This document shows positions 50,075 to 59,313 of a stretch of DNA of 64,000 bases, piece after piece. Under the pieces are notes generated by a model. The model saw nothing but the letters and a program-made list of their open reading frames with translations, had not been told where the DNA came from and did not search any database. The DNA is from Piscinibacter gummiphilus (GTDB lineage: Bacteria > Pseudomonadota > Gammaproteobacteria > Burkholderiales > Burkholderiaceae_C), in assembly GCF_032681285.1 (NCBI RefSeq), contig NZ_CP136336.1, forward strand, positions 186,001-250,000. Reading direction: 5' to 3'. Position 1 is the stretch's first letter. Each line of letters opens with the position of its first letter. The position numbers and the translations under genes are program-made.

Positions 50075-52360
50075 TCACGTCAGTTCGGTGCGCAGTGCTC
50101 TTGCGGCTTCCACCATGTGCCGCAGGGCACCGCGTGTCTCTTCCCATCCGCGGGTCTTCAGGCCGCAGTCGGGGTTGACCCAGAGGCGGTCGTCGGGAAT
50201 CACCTCGCGGGCCTTGCGCAGCAGGGCCAGCATCTCATTCGCATCGGGCACGCGTGGCGAGTGGATGTCGTAGACGCCGGGGCCGATCTCGTTGGGGTAG
50301 GCGAAGTCGCCGAAGCCGCGCAGCAGCTCCATCTGCGAGCGCGAGGTTTCGATGGTGATGACGTCGGCGTCCATCGCGGCGATCGACGGCAGGATGTCGT
50401 TGAACTCCGAATAGCACATGTGGGTGTGGATCTGCGTGTCGTCGCGCACGCCGCTCGCGCTGATGCGGAAGGCGCGGGCGGCCCACTCGAGGTAGGTCGC
50501 CCAATCGGCGCGACGCAGCGGCAAGCCTTCGCGGAAGGCCGGCTCGTCGATCTGGATCACGGCGATGCCGGCGGCTTCGAGGTCGTTGACCTCGTCGCGC
50601 AGCGCGAGCGCGAGTTGCAGCGCCACCTGCTCGCGTGGCAGGTCGTCACGCACGAAAGACCATTGCAGCATCGTCACCGGGCCGGTGAGCATGCCCTTCA
50701 TCCAGCGCTTCGTGAGGCCTTGGGCGTAGCGTGTCCACTCGACCGTCATCGGCACCGGGCGGGCCACGTCGCCGAAGAGCACCGGCGGTTTCACGCAGCG
50801 CGAGCCGTAGCTCTGCACCCAGCCGTTGTCGGTGAAGGCATAGCCCGAGAGCTGCTCGCCGAAGTACTCGACCATGTCGTTGCGCTCGGCTTCGCCGTGC
50901 ACCAGCACGTCCAGGCCCAGCGCTTCCTGCTCGCGCACGGCCTGGCCGATCGCCTCCTGCATCTGCTCGCGGTACAGCGCCTCGCGCAGCTCTCCGCGCT
51001 TGAAGCGGGCGCGGGCGACGCGGATCTCGTTGGTCTGCGGGAAGGAGCCGATGGTGGTGGTGGGGAAGGCCGGCAGCTTGAGGCGCGCGCGTTGCTGCAC
51101 GCGGCGCTCGGCATAGGCGTGCTGACGCTCGGCGTCGGCAGCCTGCAGCGCGGACACGCGGGCGCGCACCGCGGGCTGCTGCACCTGCGGGCTGCTGCGG
51201 CGTGAGCGCTGGGCGGCGTCGCTCTCGGCGAGCGCTGTCTCCTCTGCGGCCTCGCCGTCCTGCAATGCGCGCTTCAAGGTGCCGAGTTCGGCCAGCTTCT
51301 GCACCGAGAACGCGAGCCAGCGCCTGACCTGCGGGTCGAGCCGCGTCTCAGGGGCGAGGTCGACCGGGCAGTGCAGCAGCGAGCAGCTCGGCGCGAGCCA
51401 CAAGCGCTGTCCCCAGCGGGCGTGCAGGGGTTTCAGCTGCACCAGCACGGCGCGCAGGTCGGCGCGCCAGATGTTGCGCCCGTCGATCACGCCGGCCGAC
51501 AGCACCTTGTCGCGTGGCCACAGGCGCAGCGCCGCGGCCGCCTGATGTGGGGCGCGCACCAGGTCGAGGTGCAGGCCGTGGATGGGCAATGTCGCCAGCG
51601 TTGGCAGATGCGCTTCGATCGATTCGAAGTAGGTCGCGAGCAGGATGCGAAGGTGCGCCGGGGCCAGCGTGCGGTAGACGTGGGGCAGCGCGTCCACCCA
51701 CGCCGGTGGTAGGTCGAGCGCGAGCACGGGCTCGTCGATCTGCACCCAGGCCACGGCGCGGGCTTCGAGTGCGGCGAGCAGTTGCTGGTAGATCGGGAGC
51801 AGTCGCGGCAGCAACGCAAGTTTGGCCTCGGCTTCATCGCTTCCCTCGGGCACGCCGTGGATCTTCGAGAGCCACAGGAAGGTCAGCGGCCCGATCAGCA
51901 CCGCCTTCGGGGTGAAGCTGCGGTTCTCGACCTCGCGCACCGCGTCGAGCAGGCCTTGCGCGTGCAGGCTGAAGTCCTGGTCGGGCGACAGCTCGGGCAC
52001 GAGGAAGTGGTAGTTGGTGTCGAACCACTTGGTCATCTCCATCGCGCCCTGTGCGGCATTGCCGCGGGCGAGCGCGAAGTACTCGGCCAGCCCGATCCGG
52101 CCCGGCGTGAAGCCGAAGCGTTGTGGCACCGCGCCGAACATGAGCGCGTGGTCGAGCATGGTGTCGTAGAGCGAGAAGTCGCCGGTGGTGGCGAAGTCGA
52201 GCCCCGCGTGCCGCTGCAGCAGCCAGTGGCGGGTGCGCAGCTCCTGCGCCATCTGCGGCAGCACCTCGGGTTGCGACTCGCCGCGCCAGTGGCGTTCGAG
52301 GGCGAACTTCAGTTCGCGTTGTGCGCCGATGCGCGGAAAGCCCAGGGTGTGCGTCTTCAT
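50075..52360 (-). CDS. metE: Cobalamin-independent methionine synthase
   Basis: A 761-residue enzyme, full length for MetE. N-terminal: [24 protein letters not shown]-terminal catalytic domain has [12 protein letters not shown], zinc ligands in [10 protein letters not shown] (His, Cys) and NPDCGLKTR (Cys), and the [15 protein letters not shown] active-site region. It transfers a methyl group from 5-methyltetrahydropteroyltriglutamate to homocysteine to make methionine. It is divergent from metR with MetR boxes in between. The intergenic palindrome at 49940-50052 lies beyond its stop. Confidence 0.97.
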   Translation of the reverse strand: MKTHTLGFPRIGAQRELKFALERHWRGESQPEVLPQMAQELRTRHWLLQRHAGLDFATTGDFSLYDTMLDHALMFGAVPQRFGFTPGRIGLAEYFALARGNAAQGAMEMTKWFDTNYHFLVPELSPDQDFSLHAQGLLDAVREVENRSFTPKAVLIGPLTFLWLSKIHGVPEGSDEAEAKLALLPRLLPIYQQLLAALEARAVAWVQIDEPVLALDLPPAWVDALPHVYRTLAPAHLRILLATYFESIEAHLPTLATLPIHGLHLDLVRAPHQAAAALRLWPRDKVLSAGVIDGRNIWRADLRAVLVQLKPLHARWGQRLWLAPSCSLLHCPVDLAPETRLDPQVRRWLAFSVQKLAELGTLKRALQDGEAAEETALAESDAAQRSRRSSPQVQQPAVRARVSALQAADAERQHAYAERRVQQRARLKLPAFPTTTIGSFPQTNEIRVARARFKRGELREALYREQMQEAIGQAVREQEALGLDVLVHGEAERNDMVEYFGEQLSGYAFTDNGWVQSYGSRCVKPPVLFGDVARPVPMTVEWTRYAQGLTKRWMKGMLTGPVTMLQWSFVRDDLPREQVALQLALALRDEVNDLEAAGIAVIQIDEPAFREGLPLRRADWATYLEWAARAFRISASGVRDDTQIHTHMCYSEFNDILPSIAAMDADVITIETSRSQMELLRGFGDFAYPNEIGPGVYDIHSPRVPDANEMLALLRKAREVIPDDRLWVNPDCGLKTRGWEETRGALRHMVEAARALRTELT

Positions 52361-52420
52361 GCCGATCTCGTGGAATCAAAGAGAGTCGGGATGCTAGGAA
52401 CGCGACGCATATGATTCAAG

Positions 52421-52455
52421 CGAAAGAATTTCACCGATCGCTTGAAAAGCATTCA
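52421..52455. promoter_or_regulatory. Tandem MetR boxes
   Basis: TGAA-AAGCA-TTCA (52443-52455) is a perfect match to the MetR consensus TGAA-N5-TTCA. CGAA-AGAAT-TTCA (52421-52433) matches with one mismatch. The sites start 22 bases apart, two helical turns, in the gap between metE and metR. Confidence 0.7.
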
Positions 52456-52461
52456 TACCCC

Positions 52462-53379
52462 ATGCCCACACTCCTCGAACTGCGCCACCTGCGCACCCTC
52501 GCCGTGCTGATGGATGCCCCCTCGCTGAGTGCAGCCGCCGAGCGCTTGCACCTCACGCAGTCGGCGCTGTCGCATCAGTTGAAACTGCTGGAGGGCGTGT
52601 ACGAACTCGAACTGCTGGAGCGCCGCACGCAGCCGGTGCGGCTCACGCCGGCGGGCCTGCGCCTCGCGCAGCTGGGCCTGCAGGTGATGGATGCGGTGCA
52701 GGCCGCCGAGCGCGACCTCGCCAACATGGCCGGCGGCAGCGCCGGGCCGCTGCGCATCGCGGTGGAGTGCCACACCTGCTTCGACTGGCTGATGCCCGCG
52801 ATGGACGCCTTCCGCCCGCACTGGCCCGAGGTCGAGCTCGACATCGTCTCGGGCTTCCACGCCGACCCGGTGGGCCTGGTGGTGAGCGACCGCGCCGAGC
52901 TGGCGATCACCTCCGAGGTCGACGACAGCAGCGGCATCGAGTTCGTGCCGCTCTTCCAGTACCCGATGGTCGCGGTGATGGCCAACGACCACCGGCTCAC
53001 CGCCCGCACGCACCTCACGCCGAAAGACTTCGCGGGCGAGACGCTGATCCACTACCCCGTGCCCGACAGCCTGCTCGACATCATGCGGGTGCTCGCCCCC
53101 GCAGGCGTGAACCCGACACGCCGTACCTCGGAGCTCACGGTGGCCATCCTGCAACTCGTGGCCAGCCGCCGCGGCATCGCGGTGCTGCCGAGCTGGAGCG
53201 TGCAGCCCTACGTGGAGCGCGGCTACGTCAGCACACGGCCGGTGGGCAAGCGCAGCTTGATGTCGCGCCTGCATGCGGCGCACAAGGCCGGCCTGTCGCA
53301 GCGGCCCTACGTGCGCGCCTTCGTGGAGACCTTGCGCGACACCAGCTTCCAGCTGCTGCCCGGTCTCGTGCGCCTCTAG
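52462..53379 (+). CDS. metR: LysR-family activator of methionine genes
   Basis: A 305-residue LysR protein. The HTH (LLELRHLRTLAVLMDAPSLSAAAERLHLTQSALSHQLKLLE, in part) and the effector domain (LRIAVECHTCFDWLMPAMDAFR) match MetR, whose co-activator is homocysteine. Divergent metE, plus MetR boxes in the gap, support the assignment. ATG 52462 is the start that gives the typical N-terminus (MPTLLELRHLRTL). Its 3' end overlaps the convergent desaturase by 4 bases. Confidence 0.93.
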   Translation: MPTLLELRHLRTLAVLMDAPSLSAAAERLHLTQSALSHQLKLLEGVYELELLERRTQPVRLTPAGLRLAQLGLQVMDAVQAAERDLANMAGGSAGPLRIAVECHTCFDWLMPAMDAFRPHWPEVELDIVSGFHADPVGLVVSDRAELAITSEVDDSSGIEFVPLFQYPMVAVMANDHRLTARTHLTPKDFAGETLIHYPVPDSLLDIMRVLAPAGVNPTRRTSELTVAILQLVASRRGIAVLPSWSVQPYVERGYVSTRPVGKRSLMSRLHAAHKAGLSQRPYVRAFVETLRDTSFQLLPGLVRL

Positions 53380-54476
53380 GTCGACAGAGCCAGGGCGGGC
53401 CGCCGCCCCATCTGCCGCAGGAAGCGGAAGTGCGAGCCCACCGCTTCGCGCACCGTGCCGAAGCAGCGGTAGGGCACGCCGTACTCCGCGCAGGTCTCGC
53501 GGACGATGCGGTGGAGCGCCGGGTAGTGCACATGGCTCACGTGGTGGAAGAGGTGGTGCTCCACCTGGAAGTTGAGGCCGCCCATGTAGAAGGTGGCGAG
53601 CCGGTTGCGCGGTGCGAAGTCGGCGGTGGTCTGCACCTGGTGCGTGGCCCAGTCGGTGGCCATGCGGCCGTTGGCCGGGTCGGGCTGCGGGAACTCCAGG
53701 TCTTCGACGATGTGCGCGAGCTGGAAGACGAGGCTCAATGTCAGCCCGAAGAGCGCGTGGATGCCGAAGAAGACCAGCAGCACCAGCCACGCCGGGTGGA
53801 AGAGCATCGGGATCACCAGGGCATAGGTGACGTAGAAGGCCTTGGTGGCGAGGAAGTAGGCCACGTCGGTCCACTTGCGCGGCAGCAGCGGCGTGTGGCC
53901 GATGCGGCCGGTCACGAGCTTGTGCCAGTCGGAATAGATGGCGAGGTAGAGGGTGAGCAGGCTGTACAGCAGCGGGGCGTACCAGTGCTGCACGCGGTGC
54001 CACGGGTGCCACGGCTGCTGCGGGCTCAGGCGCAGCAGGCGGCCCAGCGCCAGGTCGTCGTCCTTGCCGTCGATGTTGGTGTAGGTGTGGTGCAGCTGGT
54101 TGTGCTTCTGGCGCCACAGCAGGGCGCTGGAGCCGATGAAGTCCATCGACGCGCCGGCCAGGCGGTTGACCCAGGTGCGGCGCGAGTAGCTGCCGTGCGC
54201 GCCGTCGTGCATCACGTTGAAGGCGATCAGCACGTAGCCTTGCACCATGCCGAGGGCCGCCAGCAGGAGACCCCAGCCGCTCTGCACCCACCAGATGGCA
54301 CTCACATAACTGCCTATCAAAAGGGCATAGGAGAAGACGGTCTTGGCGAAGAGGCGCCAGTCTCCGCGCTCGCTGCGGCCGGTGCTCGTGAAATACGCGG
54401 CGACGCGCGACTTGAGGGCATCGGCAAAGGGCGCACGTGGCGCGAAGCTGATGCGGGGAACACTGAGGGTGGTCAT
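53376..54476 (-). CDS. Membrane fatty-acid desaturase (linoleoyl-CoA desaturase-like)
   Basis: A 366-residue integral membrane diiron enzyme with hydrophobic pairs of helices. All three His boxes are present: HDGAHGS (about residue 89), HNQLHHT (about residue 124) and QVEHHLFHH (about residue 315). These match the Delta-6/linoleoyl-CoA desaturase family without a cytochrome b5 domain. It introduces a double bond in acyl chains of membrane lipid. It lies downstream of the MBL-fold gene on the same strand, separated by 120 bases with two hairpins. Confidence 0.93.
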   Translation of the reverse strand: MTTLSVPRISFAPRAPFADALKSRVAAYFTSTGRSERGDWRLFAKTVFSYALLIGSYVSAIWWVQSGWGLLLAALGMVQGYVLIAFNVMHDGAHGSYSRRTWVNRLAGASMDFIGSSALLWRQKHNQLHHTYTNIDGKDDDLALGRLLRLSPQQPWHPWHRVQHWYAPLLYSLLTLYLAIYSDWHKLVTGRIGHTPLLPRKWTDVAYFLATKAFYVTYALVIPMLFHPAWLVLLVFFGIHALFGLTLSLVFQLAHIVEDLEFPQPDPANGRMATDWATHQVQTTADFAPRNRLATFYMGGLNFQVEHHLFHHVSHVHYPALHRIVRETCAEYGVPYRCFGTVREAVGSHFRFLRQMGRRPALALST

Positions 54477-54504
54477 GCGGATCGGCGCGTGCGCCGAGGT
54501 GGTC

Positions 54505-54575
54505 GGGTCGGAGCGGGATTCTGCCCGGTCCGACCCTTACCGCCGCCACCCCCATGCGGGTTGCTTGACCCGCAT
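54505..54575. other. Two inverted repeats in the MBL/desaturase gap
   Basis: ATGCGGGT-TGCTTG-ACCCGCAT (54554-54575) is an 8-bp hairpin just after the MBL stop codon on the minus strand; GGGTCGGA (54505-54512) and TCCGACCC (54539-54546) form a second with a 26-base loop. Without a T-run the first is only a possible terminator of the MBL gene. Confidence 0.35.
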
Positions 54576-54597
54576 CATCGGCGGGCCGTCGGGTGCG

Positions 54598-55560
54598 TCA
54601 TTTGATCGGCGTGTAGTGCACCGGCACGAACACGTAGCCCTTGCCGTCGGCGCGCAGATGGCCGATGCCGGGGAAGGGCAGGTGCGCGCTGGCCACCCAG
54701 TAGCCGCCCTTGGCCGCATCGGCGAACGCCTTCTTGCGCTGCGCCATCGCCGCCTTGCTGTCGCTGTCGAACTGGATCGTGACCTCGGGTTTCGGGAACT
54801 GCACCGCCGCCACGTGCATCAGGTCACCCCACAGCACGAGCTTCTGGCCCTTGGACTCGACCGCGTAGACCGCGTGGCCCGGCGTGTGGCCGTGTGCGGC
54901 GATCGCCTTCATGCCCGGCACGATCTCGGTGTTGCCCTCGAAGGTCTTGAACTTGCCGGCCGCCACGTAGGGGTTGAGCGTCATCTGCGCGCCCTGGAAG
55001 AACATCTTCATCTGCTCGGGCGCCTTGGCCAGGTTCTCGGCGCTGAGCCAGAAGTCGGCGTCGTGCTGGTCGGCCATCACGGTGGCGTTGGGGAAGGCGA
55101 TCTTGCCGCCCTGGATCAGGCCGCCGATGTGGTCGCCATGCATGTGCGTGATGACCACCACGTCGACCTGCTCGGGCTGGTAGCCCGAGGCCTTGAGGTT
55201 GGCGTGCAGCTGGTCGAGGCCGGGGCCGAAGAGTGCGGCCGCGCCGGCGTCGATCAGCACCAGCTTGCTGCCGGTGTTGACCAGGTAGGCGTTGACCGAG
55301 GTCGGCACCGTGTCGCTCAGGAACGACTTGGCCAGGAGCCGGCTCACGTCTTTCGGCTTGGTGTTGGTCAGGAGCTTCTGCGGCTCGAGGTTGATGACGC
55401 CGTCGAGCAGCGCGGTGACCTCGATGTCGCCGATCATCAGGCGGTACCAGCCGGGGGCCTGGGTCTTGACCTGCGGCGCCTCGGCGTGGGCGGCGGTCGA
55501 GAGCAGCAGGGCGCCGGCGAAGGCGGCCACGGCGCGGCGAAGTGATCGTGCAATCGTCAT
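54598..55560 (-). CDS. Exported metallo-beta-lactamase-fold hydrolase
   Basis: A 320-residue protein with a Sec signal (residues 1-27, AHAEA). It is an MBL-fold enzyme: THMHGDHIGG (zinc motif), HGHTPGHAVYAV, LVLWGDLMHV metal ligands, and a final His in ASAHLPFPGIG. The family includes quorum-quenching lactonases and other periplasmic hydrolases; the substrate is unknown. GAGGGA precedes ATG 55560. It is transcribed on the same strand as the desaturase downstream. Confidence 0.9.
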   Translation of the reverse strand: MTIARSLRRAVAAFAGALLLSTAAHAEAPQVKTQAPGWYRLMIGDIEVTALLDGVINLEPQKLLTNTKPKDVSRLLAKSFLSDTVPTSVNAYLVNTGSKLVLIDAGAAALFGPGLDQLHANLKASGYQPEQVDVVVITHMHGDHIGGLIQGGKIAFPNATVMADQHDADFWLSAENLAKAPEQMKMFFQGAQMTLNPYVAAGKFKTFEGNTEIVPGMKAIAAHGHTPGHAVYAVESKGQKLVLWGDLMHVAAVQFPKPEVTIQFDSDSKAAMAQRKKAFADAAKGGYWVASAHLPFPGIGHLRADGKGYVFVPVHYTPIK

Positions 55561-55638
55561 GGGAGTCCCTCTTGGTGTTGTGAGTGGGGACGCGAGCATA
55601 GGCGCGGCGCGTTAAACCGCATTCATGACAGGGAATGC

Positions 55639-56226
55639 TCAGACCCCTGCTTTGGCCAGCACCACCACCGACACGCCTTGCGCTGCGGCCAGGGCATCGG
55701 CGTTCTGGTACGAATGCGGCAGGTTGCCCGGGAAGGCCAGTACTTCACCCGCTGCCAGCGGGTAGCGCTCGCCGGCCACGCTGATCACCACCTGGCCGTG
55801 CAGGCAGGTGAAGAACTCCCGCGTGCCCGGCAGGTGCGGCGTGCCGGCCATCACCGCGCCCGGGGCGAAGTCCATCACCTCCATCATCTCGTCGGGCACG
55901 GGCTCGGGCACCAGCTCGCGGATGGTGACGCCGCGCCCTTTCTGCCGCTTCGCCACCTCGGCGGCCGACCAGTGCCGCACCAGCGCGCGCGGCGAGGCCA
56001 GCAGCTCGTCGATCGGCACGCCGAGCGCGCCGGCCACCTTCACCAGCACCGCGAGCGACGGGTTGCCTTCGCCGGACTCCAGGTTGGCGATCGTCGACCG
56101 CGGCACGGAGGCGGCCTTGGCCAGCTGCTCCTGCGTCAACGAGCGCGTGTGACGCAGGCCGGCGAGGTTGCGGGCGAGGTGGGCAGGAATCGAAGACGGG
56201 TCGTCGGCCGGCATGGTGGGCTGCAT
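55639..56226 (-). CDS. XRE-family regulator with C-terminal cupin domain
   Basis: A 195-residue protein with an HTH at residues ~15-75 (LARNLAGLRHTRSLTQEQLAKAASVPRSTIANLESGEGNPSL, in part) and a cupin domain (~100-190: GTREFFTCLHGQVVISVAGERYPLAAGEVLAFPGNLPHSYQN, in part). Such regulators sense small ligands through the cupin. It is divergent from the SDR/QueA-like pair and probably controls it; an inverted repeat spans its own start codon. A second in-frame ATG (56214) is an alternative. Confidence 0.88.
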   Translation of the reverse strand: MQPTMPADDPSSIPAHLARNLAGLRHTRSLTQEQLAKAASVPRSTIANLESGEGNPSLAVLVKVAGALGVPIDELLASPRALVRHWSAAEVAKRQKGRGVTIRELVPEPVPDEMMEVMDFAPGAVMAGTPHLPGTREFFTCLHGQVVISVAGERYPLAAGEVLAFPGNLPHSYQNADALAAAQGVSVVVLAKAGV

Positions 56227-56264
56227 TGTCCATTCGAAGGCCGGCTTGCCAATCGGATGGACAA
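56226..56264. promoter_or_regulatory. Inverted repeat TTGTCCAT-N23-ATGGACAA at the XRE-cupin start
   Basis: A perfect 8-bp inverted repeat with one arm against the XRE-cupin start codon, in the divergent gap with the SDR/QueA-like pair. Likely the autoregulatory operator. Confidence 0.45.
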
Positions 56265-56328
56265 GACGCTCGTCGCGCAGGGCACGGCTGCCTATCGTGC
56301 AGCCCATCGACACCTCGAAAGCCACACC

Positions 56329-57030
56329 ATGCACCACTCCTCTCTTCAAGACCTGCAGGATCTTCGAGTGGCCGTCACCGGCGGCACCTCGGGCCTCGGC
56401 CTCGCGCTCGTGCGCGAGCTGCACGCGGCGGGCGCCCACGTCGCCTTCGTCGCCCGCACGCCCGGGCGTGTGGCCGACGTGGCGCGCAGCCTGCCGGGCA
56501 CGCACGGGCTCGTCGGCGACATCACCCGCAAGGACGACATCTACCCGCTCGCGCTGCAGATCACCGCCGCACTCGACGGGCTCGACGTGCTGGTGAACAA
56601 CGCCTCGCACCTCGGCCCGGTGCCGCTGGCCTTGCTGGCCGACACCGACTGCGAAGACCTGGAGGCGGCGCTGGCCGCCAACCTGCTCGGCCCCTTCCGC
56701 CTCACCAAGGCGCTGCTGGGGTCACTGCGTGCCTCGGCGCGCGATGGCCGGCCGGCCACCGTCGTCAACATCACGAGCGACGCCGCCGCCACGCCCTACC
56801 CCGGCTGGGGCGCCTACGGCGCGAGCAAGGCTGCGCTCGCGCACCTGAGCCGCATCTGGCACGAAGAGCTGCGCGAGCACGGCGTGCGCATGCTGGCGCT
56901 CGACCCGGGCGACATGGACACACCTTTCCACGCGCTCGCCCTGCCCGACTCCGACCCCGCCGCCCTCAAGCGGCCCGTTGATGCGGCGCGCGAGATCCTG
57001 CACCACCTGATCGACAAGGAGCCTGCATGA
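56329..57030 (+). CDS. Short-chain dehydrogenase/reductase paired with the QueA-like gene
   Basis: A 233-residue SDR: TGGTSGLGLA cofactor motif, NNASHLGPVP, catalytic Ser in VNITSDA and YGASK (Tyr-x3-Lys). LDPGDMDTPF follows. An in-frame ATG at 56257 would add 24 residues but lies in the operator repeat. Its stop overlaps the start of the QueA-like gene (ATGA), so the two proteins are made together. The substrate is unknown. Confidence 0.88.
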   Translation: MHHSSLQDLQDLRVAVTGGTSGLGLALVRELHAAGAHVAFVARTPGRVADVARSLPGTHGLVGDITRKDDIYPLALQITAALDGLDVLVNNASHLGPVPLALLADTDCEDLEAALAANLLGPFRLTKALLGSLRASARDGRPATVVNITSDAAATPYPGWGAYGASKAALAHLSRIWHEELREHGVRMLALDPGDMDTPFHALALPDSDPAALKRPVDAAREILHHLIDKEPA

Positions 57031-58115
57031 CACCCGCCACCACCCCGGTGCAACGCCCACGCGATGCGCGCCTGCTGGTCGTCGACGGCCAAGGCCGGCT
57101 GAACCACGCCGCCCGCAGCGCATTGCCGCGCTTCCTGCGCGCAGGCGACCTGCTCGTGGCCAACGACGCGGCCACGCTGCCTGCCAGCCTGCACGGCCTG
57201 CACCTGCCCACCGGCGAGGTGATCGAGGTGCGCCTCGCCGGCCGCCGCTCGCTGGCGGTCGACGACGTGCACGAGTTCACCGCCATCGTCTTCGGCGCTG
57301 GCGACCACCGCACCCGAACCGAAGACCGCCCTTTGCCGCCGCCCCTGAAACCCGGAGACCGGCTCGCGCTCGGCCCGCTGCGCGCGCAGGTGCTGCGGCT
57401 GCTCGACCACCCGCGCCTCATCGCGCTGCACTTCGAGGGCACGCCCGATGCCATCTGGGCCGGCCTCGCGCGCCACGGCAAGCCGGTGCAATACGCCCAC
57501 GTGCCGCAGGCGCTGGCGCTGTGGGACGTGTGGACCCGCGTGGCCGCGCTCCCCGTCGCCTTCGAGCCGCCCTCGGCCGGTTTCCTGCTCGACTGGGGCC
57601 TGCTGCACACGCTGCGCGACCAAGGGGTGGGTTTCGCCACGCTGACACACGCGGCCGGCTTGTCGTCGACCGGCGACGACACGCTCGATGCGCGCCTGCC
57701 CTTCGACGAGCCCTATCACCTGCCCGCTGCCACCGTGCAGGCGATCCACGCCACGCGTGCAGAGGGAGGCCGCGTCATCGCGCTCGGCACCACCGTCACA
57801 CGCGCGCTCGAACATGCGGCCCGCCGCGGCACCTTGCGCGCCGGCCCCGGTGTGGCCACCCAGCGCCTCGGCCCGCAGAGCTTCGGCTGGCTGCAGGTGG
57901 TCGACGCCATCGTCACCGGCACGCACGAGCCGGGCTCCAGTCACCATGGGCTGCTGCACGCGTTTGCCCCGGCGGCGCTGCTGCAGCAGGTCGACCGCAG
58001 CCTCGAGGCGGGCGGATACCGCACGCACGAGTTTGGGGACTCCGTGCTGATTGAGCGACAGCCGGTGCGCAGGGCAGAACCCGCGTCGAGTCGCGCCATA
58101 TCGCACGCGGCGTGA
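57027..58115 (+). CDS. QueA-family protein (SAM:tRNA ribosyltransferase-isomerase-like)
   Basis: A 362-residue protein of the QueA fold. QueA-type segments: FLRAGDLLVANDAATLPASL, the middle PLPPPLKPGDRL, FAPPSAGFLLDWGLL-type segment (SAGFLL), FATLTHAAGLSSTG and the C-terminal GTHEPGSSHHGLLHAFAPAALL. In queuosine synthesis QueA transfers ribose from SAM to preQ1-tRNA. This copy is divergent and tied to an SDR and an XRE-cupin regulator rather than to tgt, so it may act on another substrate. Also note its long, basic, Arg-rich tail. Confidence 0.85.
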   Translation: MTPATTPVQRPRDARLLVVDGQGRLNHAARSALPRFLRAGDLLVANDAATLPASLHGLHLPTGEVIEVRLAGRRSLAVDDVHEFTAIVFGAGDHRTRTEDRPLPPPLKPGDRLALGPLRAQVLRLLDHPRLIALHFEGTPDAIWAGLARHGKPVQYAHVPQALALWDVWTRVAALPVAFEPPSAGFLLDWGLLHTLRDQGVGFATLTHAAGLSSTGDDTLDARLPFDEPYHLPAATVQAIHATRAEGGRVIALGTTVTRALEHAARRGTLRAGPGVATQRLGPQSFGWLQVVDAIVTGTHEPGSSHHGLLHAFAPAALLQQVDRSLEAGGYRTHEFGDSVLIERQPVRRAEPASSRAISHAA

Positions 58116-58201
58116 CGCGGCGCGGGGTTTCCCGGGAGCCGCGCGCTTCGGCGGGGCAGGAATAATCCGGCCATACCGACATCTCGAAATCCGGAGTTCT
58201 C

Positions 58202-58783
58202 ATGCGTGCTGCCCTTGCCCGCCCGTTAGCCGCCTTCGTGACCAGCCTGGTGCTGACGCTGGGTGCTGCGCAGGCGCAAAACACATCCACCAAATTCGAA
58301 ACGACCACGGTGGTCGCAGGCACACCGCTCATCCTCAATGGTTCCGGCACGCGCCACCGCGCGGTGTTCAAGGTCTACGACATGGCGCTCTACACCGCCA
58401 AGAAGGTGAGCAAGGTCGACGAGCTGCTCGCGCTGCCCGGGCCGAAGCGGCTCAACTTCGTGGCGCTGCGCGAGCTGCCCAGCACCGAGCTCGGCCGCCT
58501 CTTCCTCAAGGGCATGGGCGAGAACTCGTCGAAAGACCTGATGACCAAGCACGCACTGGCCTCCACGCGGCTGATCGAGGTCTTCTCGGCCAAGGCCAAG
58601 CTGATGCCGGGCGACTCGTTCGCGATGGAATTCGTGCCCGGCAAGGGCACGCAGTTCTTCATCACCGGCAAGGCCCAGGGCGAACCCGTGGGCGACGCCG
58701 AGTTCTTCTCGATGATCCTGAAGATCTGGGTCGGCCCCTCGCCCGCCGACAACCTGCTGAGAGACGCGCTGCTCGGCGGCTGA
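58202..58783 (+). CDS. Exported chalcone-isomerase-like protein
   Basis: A 193-residue protein with a Sec signal (residues 1-25, AQAQ). The mature part shows the chalcone isomerase-like pattern: VAGTPLILNGSGTRHRAVFKVYDMALYTAKKV (in part) and FAMEFVPGKGTQFFITGKAQGEP, DNLLRDALLGG. Bacterial members (CHI-like, periplasmic) lack proven flavonoid isomerase activity and may bind fatty acids. GGAG precedes ATG 58202. It is monocistronic and convergent with a receiver gene. Confidence 0.88.
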   Translation: MRAALARPLAAFVTSLVLTLGAAQAQNTSTKFETTTVVAGTPLILNGSGTRHRAVFKVYDMALYTAKKVSKVDELLALPGPKRLNFVALRELPSTELGRLFLKGMGENSSKDLMTKHALASTRLIEVFSAKAKLMPGDSFAMEFVPGKGTQFFITGKAQGEPVGDAEFFSMILKIWVGPSPADNLLRDALLGG

Positions 58784-58794
58784 GGCCGCCCCGC

Positions 58795-59172
58795 TCAGTC
58801 CACCGGCGGCGCCAGCAGCGCACGCACCGCTGCCAGCGAAAACGGCTTGGGCAGCACTCCCGCCGTCTGCAGGCCCATTGCCCGCGCTTCGTCGAGCGCT
58901 TCGTCGAGCTCACCGGCGCCGAGGCCGCTCGAGACGATCACCTTCGCGCGGCATCCCGCGTCGGCCAGCCGGCGCAGCACCTCCTGGCCGGAGATGTCGG
59001 GCATCAGCAGGTCGACCGCCACATGCGTGGGGTGCCAGTCGGCGAGGGTTTGGAAGAAGGTGTGAACGTGCTCGCACCATCGTGCCTCGACGCCCGCGCT
59101 CTTGGCCGCCATCTGCAGGATCTGGCCCACCGCGGGGTCGTCGTCGAGGATCAACAGTCGTCCATCGGGCAT
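58795..59172 (-). CDS. Single-domain response regulator (receiver)
   Basis: A 125-residue CheY-like receiver: LLILDDDPAVGQIL (acidic pair), phospho-acceptor Asp in VAVDLLMPDISG, Ser in VIVSSGLG and Lys in VLPKPFSL. There is no output domain. It is divergent from the hybrid kinase at 59314, a common partnership; it may receive phosphate from it or from its receiver. ATG 59172 is chosen (an overlapping ATG in another frame follows). Confidence 0.88.
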   Translation of the reverse strand: MPDGRLLILDDDPAVGQILQMAAKSAGVEARWCEHVHTFFQTLADWHPTHVAVDLLMPDISGQEVLRRLADAGCRAKVIVSSGLGAGELDEALDEARAMGLQTAGVLPKPFSLAAVRALLAPPVD

Positions 59173-59313
59173 CGGGCAAGACCTCTGTCGGATACAGCCA
59201 CTGGCGCGGTCGGCGCTTATGATCCGCCGCAACTTCGCCCTCGGCGCACCCGCTGCCGCAAGGCCGAAGCAGCATAGCAGCGCACACCGCACGCACAGAC
59301 AGCAGGGAGAACC

